Assembly (NCBI RefSeq): GCF_017877135.1
Contig: NZ_JAGIPH010000006.1
Location: 248,001-312,000, forward strand
Origin: Neorhizobium galegae
GTDB lineage: Bacteria; Pseudomonadota; Alphaproteobacteria; Rhizobiales; Rhizobiaceae
Length of the DNA: 64,000 nt
Direction: 5' to 3'
The notes beneath the pieces were generated by a model, which worked only from the letters and a program-made list of their open reading frames with translations, searched no databases and was not told the origin of the DNA. The position numbers and the translations under genes were made by a program. This document shows positions 38,302 through 48,171 of this stretch, piece after piece. How positions within the stretch are numbered: position 1 is the stretch's first letter; every line of letters starts with the position of its first letter.

Positions 38302-39510
38302 ATGAAAATCACCGATGTAAAAGTCATTGTCTGCTCTCCCGGCCGAAATTTCGTCACGGTCAAGATCTTCACGGACGAGGGCCTGACAGGGGTCGGCGAT
38401 GCGACGCTGAACGGGCGGGAAAAGGCCGTGGTCGCCTATCTGGAGGAGCATATCGCGCCGCTTCTGATCGGCCGCGATCCAAGCCGCATCGAGGATATCT
38501 GGCAGTATTTCTACAAGGGCGCCTACTGGCGCCGCGGCCCGGTGACGATGGCGGCGATCGCCGGCATCGACACGGCGCTCTGGGACATCAAGGCCAAGGC
38601 CGCCAACATGCCGCTCTACCAGCTGCTGGGCGGTGCAAGCCGCGAAAAGGTGCTGTGCTACACCCATGCGCAAGGCACCACGATTGCCGAAGCGGTGGAT
38701 GCCGTCGGCCGCCGGATCGAAGAGGGTTACAAGGCCGTGCGGGTGCAGGTCGGCATTCCCGGCCTGCCCGATGTCTACGGCACCGGCGCCAAGTCCATCA
38801 CCAACAATGCCGCAGACGATGCCGTGCCGCATGAGGAAGTGTGGTCGACGTCCAAATACATGCGCCATATCCCGAAACTGTTTCAGGCGGTGCGCGAGGC
38901 CTACGGCTTTGACGTCGAACTGCTGCACGATGCCCATCACCGGCTGACGCCGATAGAAGCCGCTCGTGTCGGCAAGGATCTGGAATTTGCCCGGCTGTTC
39001 TGGCTGGAAGATACGGTTGCGGCCGAACACCAGGAAGGCTTTCGCCTGATCCGCAAGCACACGACGACGCCGCTCGCCGTCGGCGAAGTGTTCAACACCA
39101 TCTGGGACGCGCGCCTTCTGATGGAAGAGCAGCTGATCGACTATATCCGCACGACCTGCGTGCATGCGGGCGGCGTGACGGCGCTGCGCCGGATCATGGA
39201 TTTTGCCAGCGTCTACAATGTCCGCACCGCCTGCCATGGCGCCATGGACATGTCGCCGATCTGCCTCGGCGCCAACCTGCATCTCGACCTGTGGGCCCCC
39301 AATTTCGGCATCCAGGAATATTCCGGCTACCTGCCGGAAATCCTCGACGTCTTCCCCGGCGCCTGGAGCCTCACCGACGGCTACCTGCATCCGGGCGATG
39401 CCATCGGCCACGGCGTCGATATCGATGAGGAGCTGGCGGCCAAATATCCCTATCAGCGCGCCTATCTTCCGGTGAATCGCCTGGAAGACGGCACCCTGTG
39501 GCACTGGTAG
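38302..39510 (+). CDS. manD: D-mannonate dehydratase (ManD, enolase superfamily)
   Basis: A 402-residue enzyme, exactly the usual ManD length, ending LEDGTLWHW. Catalytic residues known for ManD fall at the expected numbers: Arg147 and Tyr159 on the active-site loop, Asp210, His212, Glu236 and Glu262, plus His312 in CHGAMD. It dehydrates D-mannonate to 2-keto-3-deoxy-D-gluconate; some family members use D-gluconate or are very weak. It directly follows the importer ATPase, so it acts on the imported compound. A second, unrelated mannonate dehydratase (UxuA) lies at 48172. Confidence 0.9.
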   Translation: MKITDVKVIVCSPGRNFVTVKIFTDEGLTGVGDATLNGREKAVVAYLEEHIAPLLIGRDPSRIEDIWQYFYKGAYWRRGPVTMAAIAGIDTALWDIKAKAANMPLYQLLGGASREKVLCYTHAQGTTIAEAVDAVGRRIEEGYKAVRVQVGIPGLPDVYGTGAKSITNNAADDAVPHEEVWSTSKYMRHIPKLFQAVREAYGFDVELLHDAHHRLTPIEAARVGKDLEFARLFWLEDTVAAEHQEGFRLIRKHTTTPLAVGEVFNTIWDARLLMEEQLIDYIRTTCVHAGGVTALRRIMDFASVYNVRTACHGAMDMSPICLGANLHLDLWAPNFGIQEYSGYLPEILDVFPGAWSLTDGYLHPGDAIGHGVDIDEELAAKYPYQRAYLPVNRLEDGTLWHW

Positions 39511-39535
39511 ACGAGCGGCAAAGGGAGGAACAGCC

Positions 39536-40690
39536 ATGAAGATCACTGCGATCAAGACCTATGCCGTCAAGGTCGGCATCCGCAACCAGCTCCTCGTCAA
39601 GGTGGAAACCGATGAGGGCATTTTCGGATGGGGCGAAAGCGGCCTGTCCGGGCGCGAGAAGGCGGTGGCCGGGGCACTCGACCATTACGCCGAATTCCTC
39701 AAGGGCCGCGACCCGTTCAAGATCGGCGCGCTCTGGCAGGAAATGTACCGCAGCCAGTATTTCGAAGGCGGACGCGTGCTGCAGGCGGCCATCTCCGCCA
39801 TCGACATCGCGCTGCATGACATCAAGGGCAAGGCGCTCGGCGTTCCCGTCTACGATCTGCTCGGCGGCAAGCAGCGCGACCGCATCCCGACCTTTGCGAC
39901 AACCTTTGCGGAACCCGGCCCGGCCATGATCGAGCAGGCGCAGATGCTTGTCGAGCATGGGTGGACGGCGATGCGCCTGTCGCCGGCCGGTCACGAGGAA
40001 AAGGAGATCTACGAGCCGCGCGAACACATCGCCACGACGGCGAAATGGCTGGTGAAGGCGCGGGAAATACTCGGCGAGGACATCGTGCTCGGCATCGATT
40101 ACCACCATCGCCTCAGCGTGGCGGAGGCCGCCAGCTTCTGCCAGAAGATGCCGAAGGGCACGCTCGATTTCCTCGAGGAGCCGATCCGGGACGAAAGCCC
40201 CGGCGCCTACGAAGCGCTGCGGCGGATGACGGACATTCCCTTTGCGATCGGCGAGGAATTCGCCTCGAAATGGCAGTTCCAGCCCTATATTGAGCGCGAC
40301 ATCCACCAGTTCAACCGGCTGGACGTGTGCAATGTCGGCGGCCTGACGGAATCCATGAAGGTGGCGGCCTGGAGCGAGACGCATTACGTCGACATGATGC
40401 CGCACAATCCGCTCGGGCCCGTCTGCACCGCAGCCACCGTGCATTTCTGTGCGGCCGTGGCGAATTTCTCCTGGCTCGAAACGCGCAGCAGTCCGGCGGA
40501 AACCCATCTCGGTTTCGACAACTCCGACTTCTTCCCGGTTCAGCCCCGGCTTGAGGGAGCCTTCTATCCCGTCTCCGACGCCCCCGGCCTCGGCATCGAA
40601 GTCAACGAGGAACTGCTTGCCCGGCAGGAATTCGAATATTGGGAGGCACCCCACCTGAAGCGACGGGACGGATCGGTGACCAACTGGTAA
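39536..40690 (+). CDS. Enolase-superfamily sugar-acid dehydratase
   Basis: A 384-residue enolase-superfamily protein with ligands D188 (GIDYHHR), E214 (LEEP) and E240 (IGEE), and H290 in PHNPLGPV as a likely acid/base. The place of the usual KxK lysine holds Arg147-Leu-Ser, as in ManD and galactonate dehydratase, so chemistry at the other face differs from mandelate racemase. Galactonate, gluconate or a similar aldonate is the probable substrate. It lies 25 bp after manD with a ribosome site (GGGAGGAACAGCC) and ends the plus-strand operon before strong hairpins. Confidence 0.82.
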   Translation: MKITAIKTYAVKVGIRNQLLVKVETDEGIFGWGESGLSGREKAVAGALDHYAEFLKGRDPFKIGALWQEMYRSQYFEGGRVLQAAISAIDIALHDIKGKALGVPVYDLLGGKQRDRIPTFATTFAEPGPAMIEQAQMLVEHGWTAMRLSPAGHEEKEIYEPREHIATTAKWLVKAREILGEDIVLGIDYHHRLSVAEAASFCQKMPKGTLDFLEEPIRDESPGAYEALRRMTDIPFAIGEEFASKWQFQPYIERDIHQFNRLDVCNVGGLTESMKVAAWSETHYVDMMPHNPLGPVCTAATVHFCAAVANFSWLETRSSPAETHLGFDNSDFFPVQPRLEGAFYPVSDAPGLGIEVNEELLARQEFEYWEAPHLKRRDGSVTNW

Positions 40691-40709
40691 TCGAAAGGCT
40701 CCGGTTCAG

Positions 40710-40737
40710 GGCCCGGACAAACTCCACCGTCCGGGCC
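40710..40737. terminator. Hairpin downstream of the ManD operon
   Basis: GGCCCGGAC pairs perfectly with GTCCGGGCC around a ten-base loop, 19 bases after the stop at 40690. No T-run follows, so it may act with the second hairpin at 40819 or stabilise the mRNA 3' end. Confidence 0.5.
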
Positions 40738-40818
40738 ACCTGCTACGACCAGGGGAGGCAATGACTGCCAGATCGCGGCGTCACATGCAGGGCGGCTTCC
40801 TCACTCTGTTCTATCAGG

Positions 40819-40859
40819 AGCGGGAGGCGCGCTGTTTGAGCGCGCTTCACTCTCCCGCT
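40819..40859. terminator. Two-part hairpin between convergent enolase-superfamily genes
   Basis: An inner stem GCGCGCT/AGCGCGC with a 5-base loop is enclosed by AGCGGGAG/CTCCCGCT, with a six-base bulge on one side. It lies 15 bases after the minus-strand gene's stop and probably ends transcription from one or both sides. Confidence 0.65.
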
Positions 40860-40873
40860 TACGATGCGGCGAG

Positions 40874-41992
40874 CTATCCGAGCGATTGGCCGTGACGCTC
40901 GAAGGCCTGTGCGAGCGGTGTGGTGCTGGCGCCCGGTTGCTGCGGCCTTTTGAAGACGCCGCCCTCCACGCTCGCCGGTTCGTGGAAATGATCCTTGATC
41001 CAGGGGATATATTCGAGGATCGTTGACGCCGGGTGCCAGTAGCTGAGGTGAACATGCACCTGGCTCATTTCACCGGCATGCGGCACGACGGGCAGGCGGT
41101 TTGCGAGCGCAAGGTCTGCCACCTGGATATATTCGGTGATGCCGGCAAGGCGGGTGACATCCGGCTGGACGTAATGTACGGCCCCGGCATTGATGAAGCT
41201 GCGGAAGGCATCGACCGTATAAAGCTGTTCGCCGAGTGCCACCGGGATAGACGTCGCTCGGGCCAGTGCGGCATGGCTTGCAATATCGTCATACCACATC
41301 GGCTCTTCGAACCAGTAGATGTCAAGGTCGCGGGCGCGGGCGCAAAAACGCTGGCAGGTGGGCAGGTCCCATTTGCCATTGGCATCGATGGCGATGCGCA
41401 CGGCGCTGCCGACACGGTTGCGCACGGCTTCAAGGCGGGCGATATCGCTGTTGGGATCATCATGCCCCACCTTGATCTTGATGCGCGTAAAACCTTCTTC
41501 CTCGACGGCACGGGCGGAGCCTGCGACGAGCGCTTCTTTGGAAAACGACAGCCAGCCGATATCAGTATTGTAGGCTTCGAGCTTTTCGGTGCGCGCGCCG
41601 CCAAGCAGGGACCAGAGCGGCACGCCGGCCTTCTTTGCCGCCAGATCCCATAGCGCGACATCGACGGCAGCAAGCGCCAGCTGGGTGATGCCGGCTCGTC
41701 CGACCCATTGCAGGGCCGGATGGCGCGCGAGCTTCGTCCACAGGCGCTGATGGTCGCCCGCATCTTCGCCGATGAGCAGCGGCGCATAGCAATCGCGAAT
41801 GCAGGCCGTGATCAGCCGGTCGGACGCCAGATGGGCATGCGTTCCGGTAAAGCCATAGCCCTCCAGCCCGTCGGTCGTGGTGATCTTTGCACCCACGACA
41901 CCCCAATGGGTGATGCTGTGGGTGGAATCCGAAATGCTGTCTGCCGTCAGCGGCAGGTGCAGAATGAACGGTTCAACCTTTGCAATCTTCAT
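40874..41992 (-). CDS. Mandelate-racemase-subgroup sugar-acid dehydratase
   Basis: A 372-residue enolase-superfamily protein of the mandelate racemase type: catalytic lysines in IKIKVG (K172, K174), metal ligands D203, E229 and E255, and the Asp278-His305 dyad (QPDVT and VPHAGEM). This group dehydrates acid sugars such as galactarate, talarate, fuconate or lyxonate; the exact substrate is not evident. GGAGG precedes the ATG. It is on the opposite strand from ManD and is followed upstream by a GntR gene in the same direction, which probably controls it. Confidence 0.84.
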   Translation of the reverse strand: MKIAKVEPFILHLPLTADSISDSTHSITHWGVVGAKITTTDGLEGYGFTGTHAHLASDRLITACIRDCYAPLLIGEDAGDHQRLWTKLARHPALQWVGRAGITQLALAAVDVALWDLAAKKAGVPLWSLLGGARTEKLEAYNTDIGWLSFSKEALVAGSARAVEEEGFTRIKIKVGHDDPNSDIARLEAVRNRVGSAVRIAIDANGKWDLPTCQRFCARARDLDIYWFEEPMWYDDIASHAALARATSIPVALGEQLYTVDAFRSFINAGAVHYVQPDVTRLAGITEYIQVADLALANRLPVVPHAGEMSQVHVHLSYWHPASTILEYIPWIKDHFHEPASVEGGVFKRPQQPGASTTPLAQAFERHGQSLG

Positions 41993-42067
41993 GACAGGGC
42001 CTCCTCCCCGGTGCGGATCCGTTTGGCTGATGGGCGGACCGCAAACCCATGCGTCGAAATTGGGTGC

Positions 42068-43042
42068 CTAAAGCCGTTCGAGATACGGCAGGTCCGCAGG
42101 CGCTATGGTTTGTGCGACGGCGCGGATGCGCCGCATGGCGCGTTCGCGCGATACTTTCAGGTGATCGACCAGCGCCTCGCAAGCGCCGGCCACATCCTGT
42201 TCCTGCAGAAGCGTGATGATCTTCAGGTGCTCGGGCAGGAAGGGTTCGCTCTCGAACAGGTCGCTAGTGCGCCGGTAAAGAAAGTGGTGCGCGACGAGCA
42301 GCGCCTGCGGCAGGCTGACGGCGCGCAAGAGTGGTTGATTGCCGCATCGTCCGATGAGGTCCACATGAAGATCCTGCTCTAGCGCGTCCAACTGCTCGCT
42401 GCTGACCTGGGCCGTTGCCATGGCCGTCTCGATCTTGGCGCGCAGTGTCGCAAGAAACCCGTCGGGCAGATGGGCTGCCGCTTTTTGCAGGGCAAGCGGC
42501 TCCAGAACCCAACGGAGTTCGTAGAGTTCGTTGATCAGCGTTTCCGAGAGGGCGGGCGCATACCATCGGGCGCTGGCATCCTTGCGGATGATGCCGCGCT
42601 CCTGAAGCCTGGCCACCACATCGCGGGCAACGGTTCGGCTCACGCCGTAATGCCGCGCCAGCATGACCTCGTTGATACGCCAGCTGGCCAGCGCCGTGCG
42701 CGAGACGACCTCGATCTCGACATCCGGATAGATCGCTTCCCAGGCTGACCGGGATTTGAGGTCCGGCTCCGTGTCCAGTGCGTCGGTCGGGCAGGGGCCG
42801 GACGGATGGAGGGGAGCAACCACGTCGTAACCGCGCCCGGCGGCCTTTTTCAGAAATCCGCCGTGTTCGAGTTCGGCCAGTGCCTGGCGCGCCGGTGCCC
42901 GGCTGATGCCGAAGCGCTGCGCAATGGCGGTTTCTGTCAGGCGCATGCCGTCCTGCAGCACGCCGCGGCGGATTTCAAAGAGAAGCGCGTCGCTTGTGCG
43001 GCGGTAGAGTTTGGAGGCAATTGAACCGGTGGCAACTGGCAT
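42068..43042 (-). CDS. GntR-family regulator with two winged-helix domains
   Basis: A 324-residue regulator, about 90 residues longer than usual FCD proteins. It has two GntR-like winged helices: residues 8-75 (ETAIAQRFGISRAPARQALA) and about 95-162 (NEVMLARHYGVSRTVARDVV). An FCD-type effector domain follows (about 165-300). The start at 43042 gives MPVATGSIAS; the longer frame from 43189 is not supported. It precedes the mandelate-racemase-type gene on the same strand and faces another GntR gene at 43256. Both helices keep the recognition pattern, so dual DNA contact is possible. Confidence 0.82.
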   Translation of the reverse strand: MPVATGSIASKLYRRTSDALLFEIRRGVLQDGMRLTETAIAQRFGISRAPARQALAELEHGGFLKKAAGRGYDVVAPLHPSGPCPTDALDTEPDLKSRSAWEAIYPDVEIEVVSRTALASWRINEVMLARHYGVSRTVARDVVARLQERGIIRKDASARWYAPALSETLINELYELRWVLEPLALQKAAAHLPDGFLATLRAKIETAMATAQVSSEQLDALEQDLHVDLIGRCGNQPLLRAVSLPQALLVAHHFLYRRTSDLFESEPFLPEHLKIITLLQEQDVAGACEALVDHLKVSRERAMRRIRAVAQTIAPADLPYLERL

Positions 43043-43196
43043 GGCTGGGCTCTTCGAGCTGTATCTGTCGCCAAGGGATTGCACGTTCCAAATAAAACGT
43101 CTAGTGTATGCACAAGACAATTTCTTTTGGGTCTTCGGCACGACGACGGCATCAGCAAGCCCGCTTGACAGCATCCCAAAAAACCTCATAGTTGCA

Positions 43197-43219
43197 ATTG
43201 GTCAGACAATCTGGCCAAT
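43197..43219. promoter_or_regulatory. Palindrome ATTGGTCAGA-CAA-TCTGGCCAAT, probable GntR operator
   Basis: Ten-base arms with one mismatch, 37 bp before the gntR start at 43256. Its TTGGT...CCAA form fits FadR/UxuR-like regulators. A second, weaker symmetric site (GTG-TATG-CAC at 43104-43113) lies nearer to the divergent tandem-helix regulator. Confidence 0.6.
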
Positions 43220-43255
43220 GCGCATCAGGGGAGTGATGCGCCCGGGAGGATATCG

Positions 43256-43969
43256 ATGTTCGTGGCTTTGGAGCCGCGCCGGCTTTATCGCCAGGTGGCG
43301 GATCAGATCCGTATGCTGATCGAGAAGGGAGAGTTGAAGCCCGGTTCGCGGCTTCCGCCCGAGCGCGAGCTTGCCGAACGGTTTTCGGTGTCGAGGCCAA
43401 CGGTGCGCGAGGCATTGATCGTGCTCGAGGTCGAGGGTTATATCCAGATCCGCATGGGCTCAGGCGTTTATATCGGCAGCCGGCCCCGGCCGATCGAGGG
43501 GGAATTACGCGGTGAGGCGGGCGAGGGTCCGCTGGAAATCCTGCAGGCGCGCTGCCTGATCGAAAGCGGCATTGCGGAAGAGGCGGCAAGACTTGTCACG
43601 CCGGCAAACCTTGCGCAGATCGATGCAATCCTGGCACGCATGGAAAAAGCGCTGGACGATGCGCCTGTTGCGCTTGCCTGCGACCGGGATTTTCATACGG
43701 CCATCGCCGATATCATCGGCAATTCCGCGCTCAAGCATTTTACCGGGCTGATCTACGACACGCGGATGTCGCCCTATTTCACCAAGCTCGCGAGCTATTT
43801 CGAAGGGCCGCACACCTGGAAGCTGGCGCTTGAGGAACATCGTATCATTCGCGATGCCCTGGCAGCCCGTGATCCTGCCGCCGCTCGCGAGGCCATGCGG
43901 CGTCATCTGACGCTTGCGCAAAAGAGATTCTCGGAAAGCTTCGGGGAGGAGCCGACCAGAGAAGACTAA
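43256..43969 (+). CDS. GntR-family regulator (FCD, UxuR/ExuR-like)
   Basis: A 237-residue regulator with a winged helix at about 8-75 ([21 protein letters not shown], here [19 protein letters not shown]) and wing MGSGVYIG. The FCD domain shows the metal-binding pattern [11 protein letters not shown] and [19 protein letters not shown] precedes the ATG. It is followed after 55 bp by the TRAP importer and the UxuA/UxuB genes, and so is the probable hexuronate- or mannonate-responsive regulator of that operon. Confidence 0.88.
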   Translation: MFVALEPRRLYRQVADQIRMLIEKGELKPGSRLPPERELAERFSVSRPTVREALIVLEVEGYIQIRMGSGVYIGSRPRPIEGELRGEAGEGPLEILQARCLIESGIAEEAARLVTPANLAQIDAILARMEKALDDAPVALACDRDFHTAIADIIGNSALKHFTGLIYDTRMSPYFTKLASYFEGPHTWKLALEEHRIIRDALAARDPAAAREAMRRHLTLAQKRFSESFGEEPTRED

Positions 43970-44024
43970 CCGCCTGTCATTCAGGCGGTCTGCCCTGCAG
44001 TTCTGTTTCAATTGGGAGGAACAC

Positions 44025-44999
44025 ATGAAACTGACACTGAAGACGCTTCTTGCCGCTGCGGCGGTCATCGTCGCATCCGGCGTCTCGGCGCACGCTGAGA
44101 CAGTCCTCAAATGGGCCCATGTCTACGAGACATCAGAGCCCTTCCACACCGATTCGGTCTGGGCGGCAGGCGAGATCGCCAAGCGCACCAACGGCCGCTA
44201 CAAGATCGATGTCTTCCCGGCTTCGCAGCTTGGCAAGGAAGCCGACATCAACCAGGGCCTCAAGCTCGGCACGGTCGATATCATCATCTCCGGCTCCAGC
44301 TTTGCCGCCCGTGATCACAAGCCGATTGGCGTCACCTATTATCCGTACATCTTCCGCGATCCGAGCCATCTCCTGGCCTACACGAAAAGCGATGTCTTCA
44401 AGAAGCTTGCCGCGGGCTATGAGGAAAAGACCGGCAACCATATCGTGGCCGTCAGCTATTATGGCACGCGTCACACCACATCCAACCGCCCGATTGCCAA
44501 ATGCGCCGACATGGCGGGGTTGAAGATCCGCGTGCCGGATGTCCCGGCCTATCTTGCCATGCCGCGGGCCTGCGGCGCCAACACCACGCCGATTGCCTTT
44601 GCGGAAGTCTATCTGGCGCTGCAGAACGGCACGGTCGAGGCGCAGGAAAATCCGCTGACGACGATCGAGGCAAAGAAGTTCTACGAAGTTCAGAAGAACA
44701 TCGTCCTCACCGGCCATATCGTTGACCACCTGAACACGGTCGTGTCCAAGACCCGTTGGGCAAGCCTTTCGGATGAAGACAAGAAGATCTTCACCGATGT
44801 GATGCTCGAAGCCGCCGCCCGCACCACCAAGACCATTGAAGCGCGCGAAAAGGCGCTGGTCGAGGAATTCAAGAAGAAGGGCATCACGGTGACCGAGGTC
44901 GACAAGGCCGATTTCGAGAAGACTGTTCTCGCAAAGGCCAAGTTCGAGGACTTCGGCTACGACAAGGCCGATTGGGAAGCCATCCGCGCCATCAAGTGA
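44025..44999 (+). CDS. TRAP transporter solute-binding protein (DctP type)
   Basis: A 324-residue periplasmic protein; the signal peptide ends VSAHAE. The TRAP binding-protein hallmark is present: GLKIRVPDVP with the ligand-carboxylate arginine, and PIAFAEVYLALQNGTVEAQENPL, cut here to FAEVYLALQNGTVEAQENP. It probably binds a sugar acid such as glucuronate, galacturonate, mannonate or idonate because UxuA, UxuB and an idonate-dehydrogenase-like gene follow. GGGAGGAAC lies before the ATG at 44025. Confidence 0.9.
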   Translation: MKLTLKTLLAAAAVIVASGVSAHAETVLKWAHVYETSEPFHTDSVWAAGEIAKRTNGRYKIDVFPASQLGKEADINQGLKLGTVDIIISGSSFAARDHKPIGVTYYPYIFRDPSHLLAYTKSDVFKKLAAGYEEKTGNHIVAVSYYGTRHTTSNRPIAKCADMAGLKIRVPDVPAYLAMPRACGANTTPIAFAEVYLALQNGTVEAQENPLTTIEAKKFYEVQKNIVLTGHIVDHLNTVVSKTRWASLSDEDKKIFTDVMLEAAARTTKTIEAREKALVEEFKKKGITVTEVDKADFEKTVLAKAKFEDFGYDKADWEAIRAIK

Positions 45000-45068
45000 A
45001 TGATGCCGCCCTGGCGCATGGGGTGCGCCGGGGCCCTTTCCTGAAATCGTTGTGATTGGAGCCGATCC

Positions 45069-45644
45069 ATGACGGAGCACCCGCACGCGCCGATCAGCGT
45101 GGAAGAGATGGCGCATGCCTTCGAGGAAGATGCAGCGCCGGTCGATCTGTCCCCTTATGCCATTGAAGACTGGGTGACGCTCATTGTCTTCTGGAGTATG
45201 GGCCTGTCTGTTTTCCTGCAGTTTTTTACACGCTACGTGCTGAACGACAGCCTCGCCTGGACGGAGGAAATCGCCGCCAACTGCCTGGTGGTCGTGGTCT
45301 TCCTCGGTTCTGTCATGTGCGTGCGCACCATGCGCCATATCCAGGTTGACCTGCTCTACCGCTTCCTGCCGACATGGGCCGTCAGGCCGCTCGAACTCGT
45401 CGTCGATATCATTGGCATCATCTTCTTTGCCTATATCACCTGGCTGATGTGGCGTTACCTCGAGATCGTCGGCGAGGAGCGGATGGTGACGGTGGATCTT
45501 CCCCGCGGCATCGTTTTCTACTCGGTCTTTGCCGCTTTTGCGCTGATGTTTGTCCGCTCCGCCCATAACCTTTTCAAGGACCTGACGGGGAATAAGACCG
45601 TGCGCCAGCAGGCGCAGGACGATCTCCACGCAGGAGGAATTTGA
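45069..45644 (+). CDS. TRAP transporter small permease (DctQ type)
   Basis: A 191-residue protein with four membrane helices (about 35-58, 70-90, 110-132 and 148-170) and the DctQ motif RYVLNDSLAWTEEIA. An N-terminal extension of about 30 acidic residues precedes helix 1. It lies between binding protein and large permease, and ends three bases before the large permease start. It forms the membrane complex with DctM. Confidence 0.9.
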   Translation: MTEHPHAPISVEEMAHAFEEDAAPVDLSPYAIEDWVTLIVFWSMGLSVFLQFFTRYVLNDSLAWTEEIAANCLVVVVFLGSVMCVRTMRHIQVDLLYRFLPTWAVRPLELVVDIIGIIFFAYITWLMWRYLEIVGEERMVTVDLPRGIVFYSVFAAFALMFVRSAHNLFKDLTGNKTVRQQAQDDLHAGGI

Positions 45645-45647
45645 TCC

Positions 45648-47054
45648 ATGCTGCTTCTTATCGGTTCCTTTCTCCTCCTCCTGATCATCGGCACGCCGGT
45701 TGCCGTCTCCATGGCGGTGGCCTCGCTTGCTTATCTCATCCTCTACGGTGTCGCGCCCGACATCATCGCGGCCCAGCGCATGATCGCCGGCGTCGAGAGC
45801 TTTCCGTTGATTGCCGTGCCCTTCTTCATCCTCGCCGGCAATCTCATGAACATCGCCGGTGTGACGGGCCGTATCTACAAATTCGCGCTTGCCCTCGTCG
45901 GCTGGATGAAGGGCGGTCTCGCGCAGGTCAACATTATCGGTTCGGTGGTGTTTTCCGGCATGTCGGGCACGGCCCTTGCCGATGCCGCCGGCATAGGCAC
46001 GATCGAAATCAAGGCGATGAAGGATCACGGTTATCCGATCGAAGCCGCTGTCGGCGTCACCGCCGCCTCGGCAACACTCGGGCCGATTTTTCCGCCATCG
46101 CTGCCCTTCGTCATCTATGGCATGATGGCCAATGCCTCCATCGGCGCGCTGTTCATGGCCGGCATCGTTCCGGGCGTTGTCATGACCGTGCTGATGATGC
46201 TGACGGTCTATATCTTCGCCAAGCGCAAGGGCTGGGGTTCCGACACACCCTTCGAGCTGAAGCAATTGCTGGGCGCTTCGATGGAAGTGGCCATCGTTCT
46301 TGCTTTCCCCATGGCCATCTACCTGATGGTGCTTGCGGGATTGTCGGTCAATGTGGCCGTGCTGATCGGCCTTGCGGTTCTGGTCGCACTGGACTGGTAT
46401 TTCGATTTTTCCGCCGTGATGGCGCTGATGACACCCGTGCTTCTGATCGGCGGCATGACCATGGGCTGGTTCACCCCGACCGAAGCTGCCGTGGCGGCCG
46501 TTCTGTGGTCACTGTTTCTCGGTCTTGTCCGCTATCGCACGATGACGGTGAGAACGCTGGCCAAGGCCTCTTTCGATACGATCGAGACCACAGCCTCCGT
46601 GCTGTTCATCGTCACGGCCGCCTCCATCTTCGCGTGGCTGCTGACCGTCAGCCAGGCAGCGCAGCTGTTTTCCGACTTCATGTTCAGCCTCACCAGCAAC
46701 TGGTGGACCTTCCTGATCATCGTCAACATCCTCCTGCTCGTCGTCGGTGCCTTTCTCGATACGATCGCGGCGATCAGCATCCTCGTGCCGATCCTGATGC
46801 CGGTTGCGGCCCGCTATGGCATTGATCCGGTGCATCTGGGCCTCATCATCACCTTGAACCTGATGATCGGTCTTCTGACGCCGCCGGTCGGCATGGTGCT
46901 CTTCGTCCTGTCGCGCATCTCGAAGCTCTCGGTGGAGAAAACGACGCTGGCCATCCTGCCCTGGATGATCCCGCTGTTCATCGCACTTGCGCTGATCACC
47001 TTCATTCCGGCCATCACGCTCTGGCTGCCGACCCAGCTGGGTCTGATCCGATAA
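45648..47054 (+). CDS. TRAP transporter large permease (DctM type)
   Basis: A 468-residue membrane protein with about 12 helices. The DctM patterns VVFSGMSGTALADAAGIG, AASATLGPIFPPSLPF and MGWFTPTEAAVAAVLW are present; these are the paired ion-coupling motifs of the fold. AGGAGG lies just before the ATG at 45648. Length is about 30 residues above the usual 425-440. It is the sodium-coupled transport subunit. Confidence 0.9.
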   Translation: MLLLIGSFLLLLIIGTPVAVSMAVASLAYLILYGVAPDIIAAQRMIAGVESFPLIAVPFFILAGNLMNIAGVTGRIYKFALALVGWMKGGLAQVNIIGSVVFSGMSGTALADAAGIGTIEIKAMKDHGYPIEAAVGVTAASATLGPIFPPSLPFVIYGMMANASIGALFMAGIVPGVVMTVLMMLTVYIFAKRKGWGSDTPFELKQLLGASMEVAIVLAFPMAIYLMVLAGLSVNVAVLIGLAVLVALDWYFDFSAVMALMTPVLLIGGMTMGWFTPTEAAVAAVLWSLFLGLVRYRTMTVRTLAKASFDTIETTASVLFIVTAASIFAWLLTVSQAAQLFSDFMFSLTSNWWTFLIIVNILLLVVGAFLDTIAAISILVPILMPVAARYGIDPVHLGLIITLNLMIGLLTPPVGMVLFVLSRISKLSVEKTTLAILPWMIPLFIALALITFIPAITLWLPTQLGLIR

Positions 47055-47104
47055 CCGTTTGGCGCATGGTCGCTCACAAACTTGAGATGAAAGGGATCAG
47101 GACA

Positions 47105-48142
47105 ATGCAGACGCGTGTTGCACGCCTCCATGCCCGGCGTGACCTGCGGGTGGAGACGCTGGATTATGCAGGGCCGGGGCCGGGCGAGGCTCTCTTGGGC
47201 ATGGCATCGGGCGGCATCTGCGGCTCGGACCTGCATTATTACCAGGACGGCGGTTTCGGCCCGGTTCAGGTTCGAGAGCCCATTATCGCGGGCCATGAGG
47301 CGTCAGGCTATGTCGAAGCCCTTGGGGAGGGCGTTTCGGGGCTGGCGCTGGGACAGCTTGTTGCGATCAACCCGTCGCAGCCCTGCGGTGAGTGCCAGTA
47401 TTGCCGCATCGGCCAGCCGATCCACTGCCTCCACATGCGGTTCATGGGATCTGCCATGCGCCTGCCGCACGAAAACGGCATGTTCCGCGAAAAGCTCGTC
47501 GTGCCGGCGATCCAGTGCCATCCGGTCGGTGCAGGTGTGACGCCGGCAGAGGCGGCCTGCGCAGAACCGCTCGCCGTCTGCCTGCATGCGGTTGCCCAGG
47601 CGGGTAGTCTCTCGGGCAAGGCCGTTCTCGTCACCGGAGCAGGGCCGATCGGACTGCTGACGGTGGCAGCCGCCCGCCATGCCGGTGCCGCCCGCATCGT
47701 GGTGACGGATCTGATGGACGCGGCGCTGTCGCGCGCGCCGTCGATGGGCGCCACGCAGACGATCAATGTCGCCAGCAATCCGGACGCTCTTTTGCCTTTC
47801 CAGGACAACAAAGGCAGTTTTGACGTGATTTTCGATTGCTCGGCAGCAGCACCGGCCTTGCGCTCCGCCTTTGCCGCGATCAGGCCCCGCGGCACGATCG
47901 TCCAGGTCGGTGTGACCGGGGACGTGACGATCCCGCTCAATGCGCTGGTGGCCAAGGAAATCGTCTGGCGCGGCTCGCAGCGTTTCCACGGCGAATTTGC
48001 TCAGGCCGTCGATCTGATTTCGACACGGCAGATCGACGTCAGGCCGATCATCTCCCACACCTTCCCGCTTGAACGGGCGGTCGAGGCTTTCGAGCAGGCT
48101 GGTGACCGCTCAGCGGCCTGCAAGGTGCAGATCACGTTTTAA
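47105..48142 (+). CDS. Zinc alcohol dehydrogenase, L-idonate 5-dehydrogenase-like
   Basis: A 345-residue medium-chain dehydrogenase. Catalytic zinc ligands are C39 (ICGSD) and H64-E65 (GHE); the structural-zinc cysteines appear in CGECQYC and HC. The NAD(P) site is VTGAGPIGLL. HYYQDGGFG near residue 44 is characteristic of idonate dehydrogenase, which oxidises L-idonate to 5-ketogluconate. In this operon it may interconvert sugar acids feeding UxuB. I prefer the ATG at 47105; an ATG at 47087 is possible. Confidence 0.8.
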   Translation: MQTRVARLHARRDLRVETLDYAGPGPGEALLGMASGGICGSDLHYYQDGGFGPVQVREPIIAGHEASGYVEALGEGVSGLALGQLVAINPSQPCGECQYCRIGQPIHCLHMRFMGSAMRLPHENGMFREKLVVPAIQCHPVGAGVTPAEAACAEPLAVCLHAVAQAGSLSGKAVLVTGAGPIGLLTVAAARHAGAARIVVTDLMDAALSRAPSMGATQTINVASNPDALLPFQDNKGSFDVIFDCSAAAPALRSAFAAIRPRGTIVQVGVTGDVTIPLNALVAKEIVWRGSQRFHGEFAQAVDLISTRQIDVRPIISHTFPLERAVEAFEQAGDRSAACKVQITF

Positions 48143-48171
48143 ACGAACCAACCGGATACGAAGGACAGACG

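Noticed and set aside
44133..46265. 710-codon open frame on the minus strand
   Set aside because: It lies antisense to the TRAP importer genes and reads as charged, low-complexity protein (many D, H, R and G). Such frames are a by-product of GC-rich third positions in the true genes.
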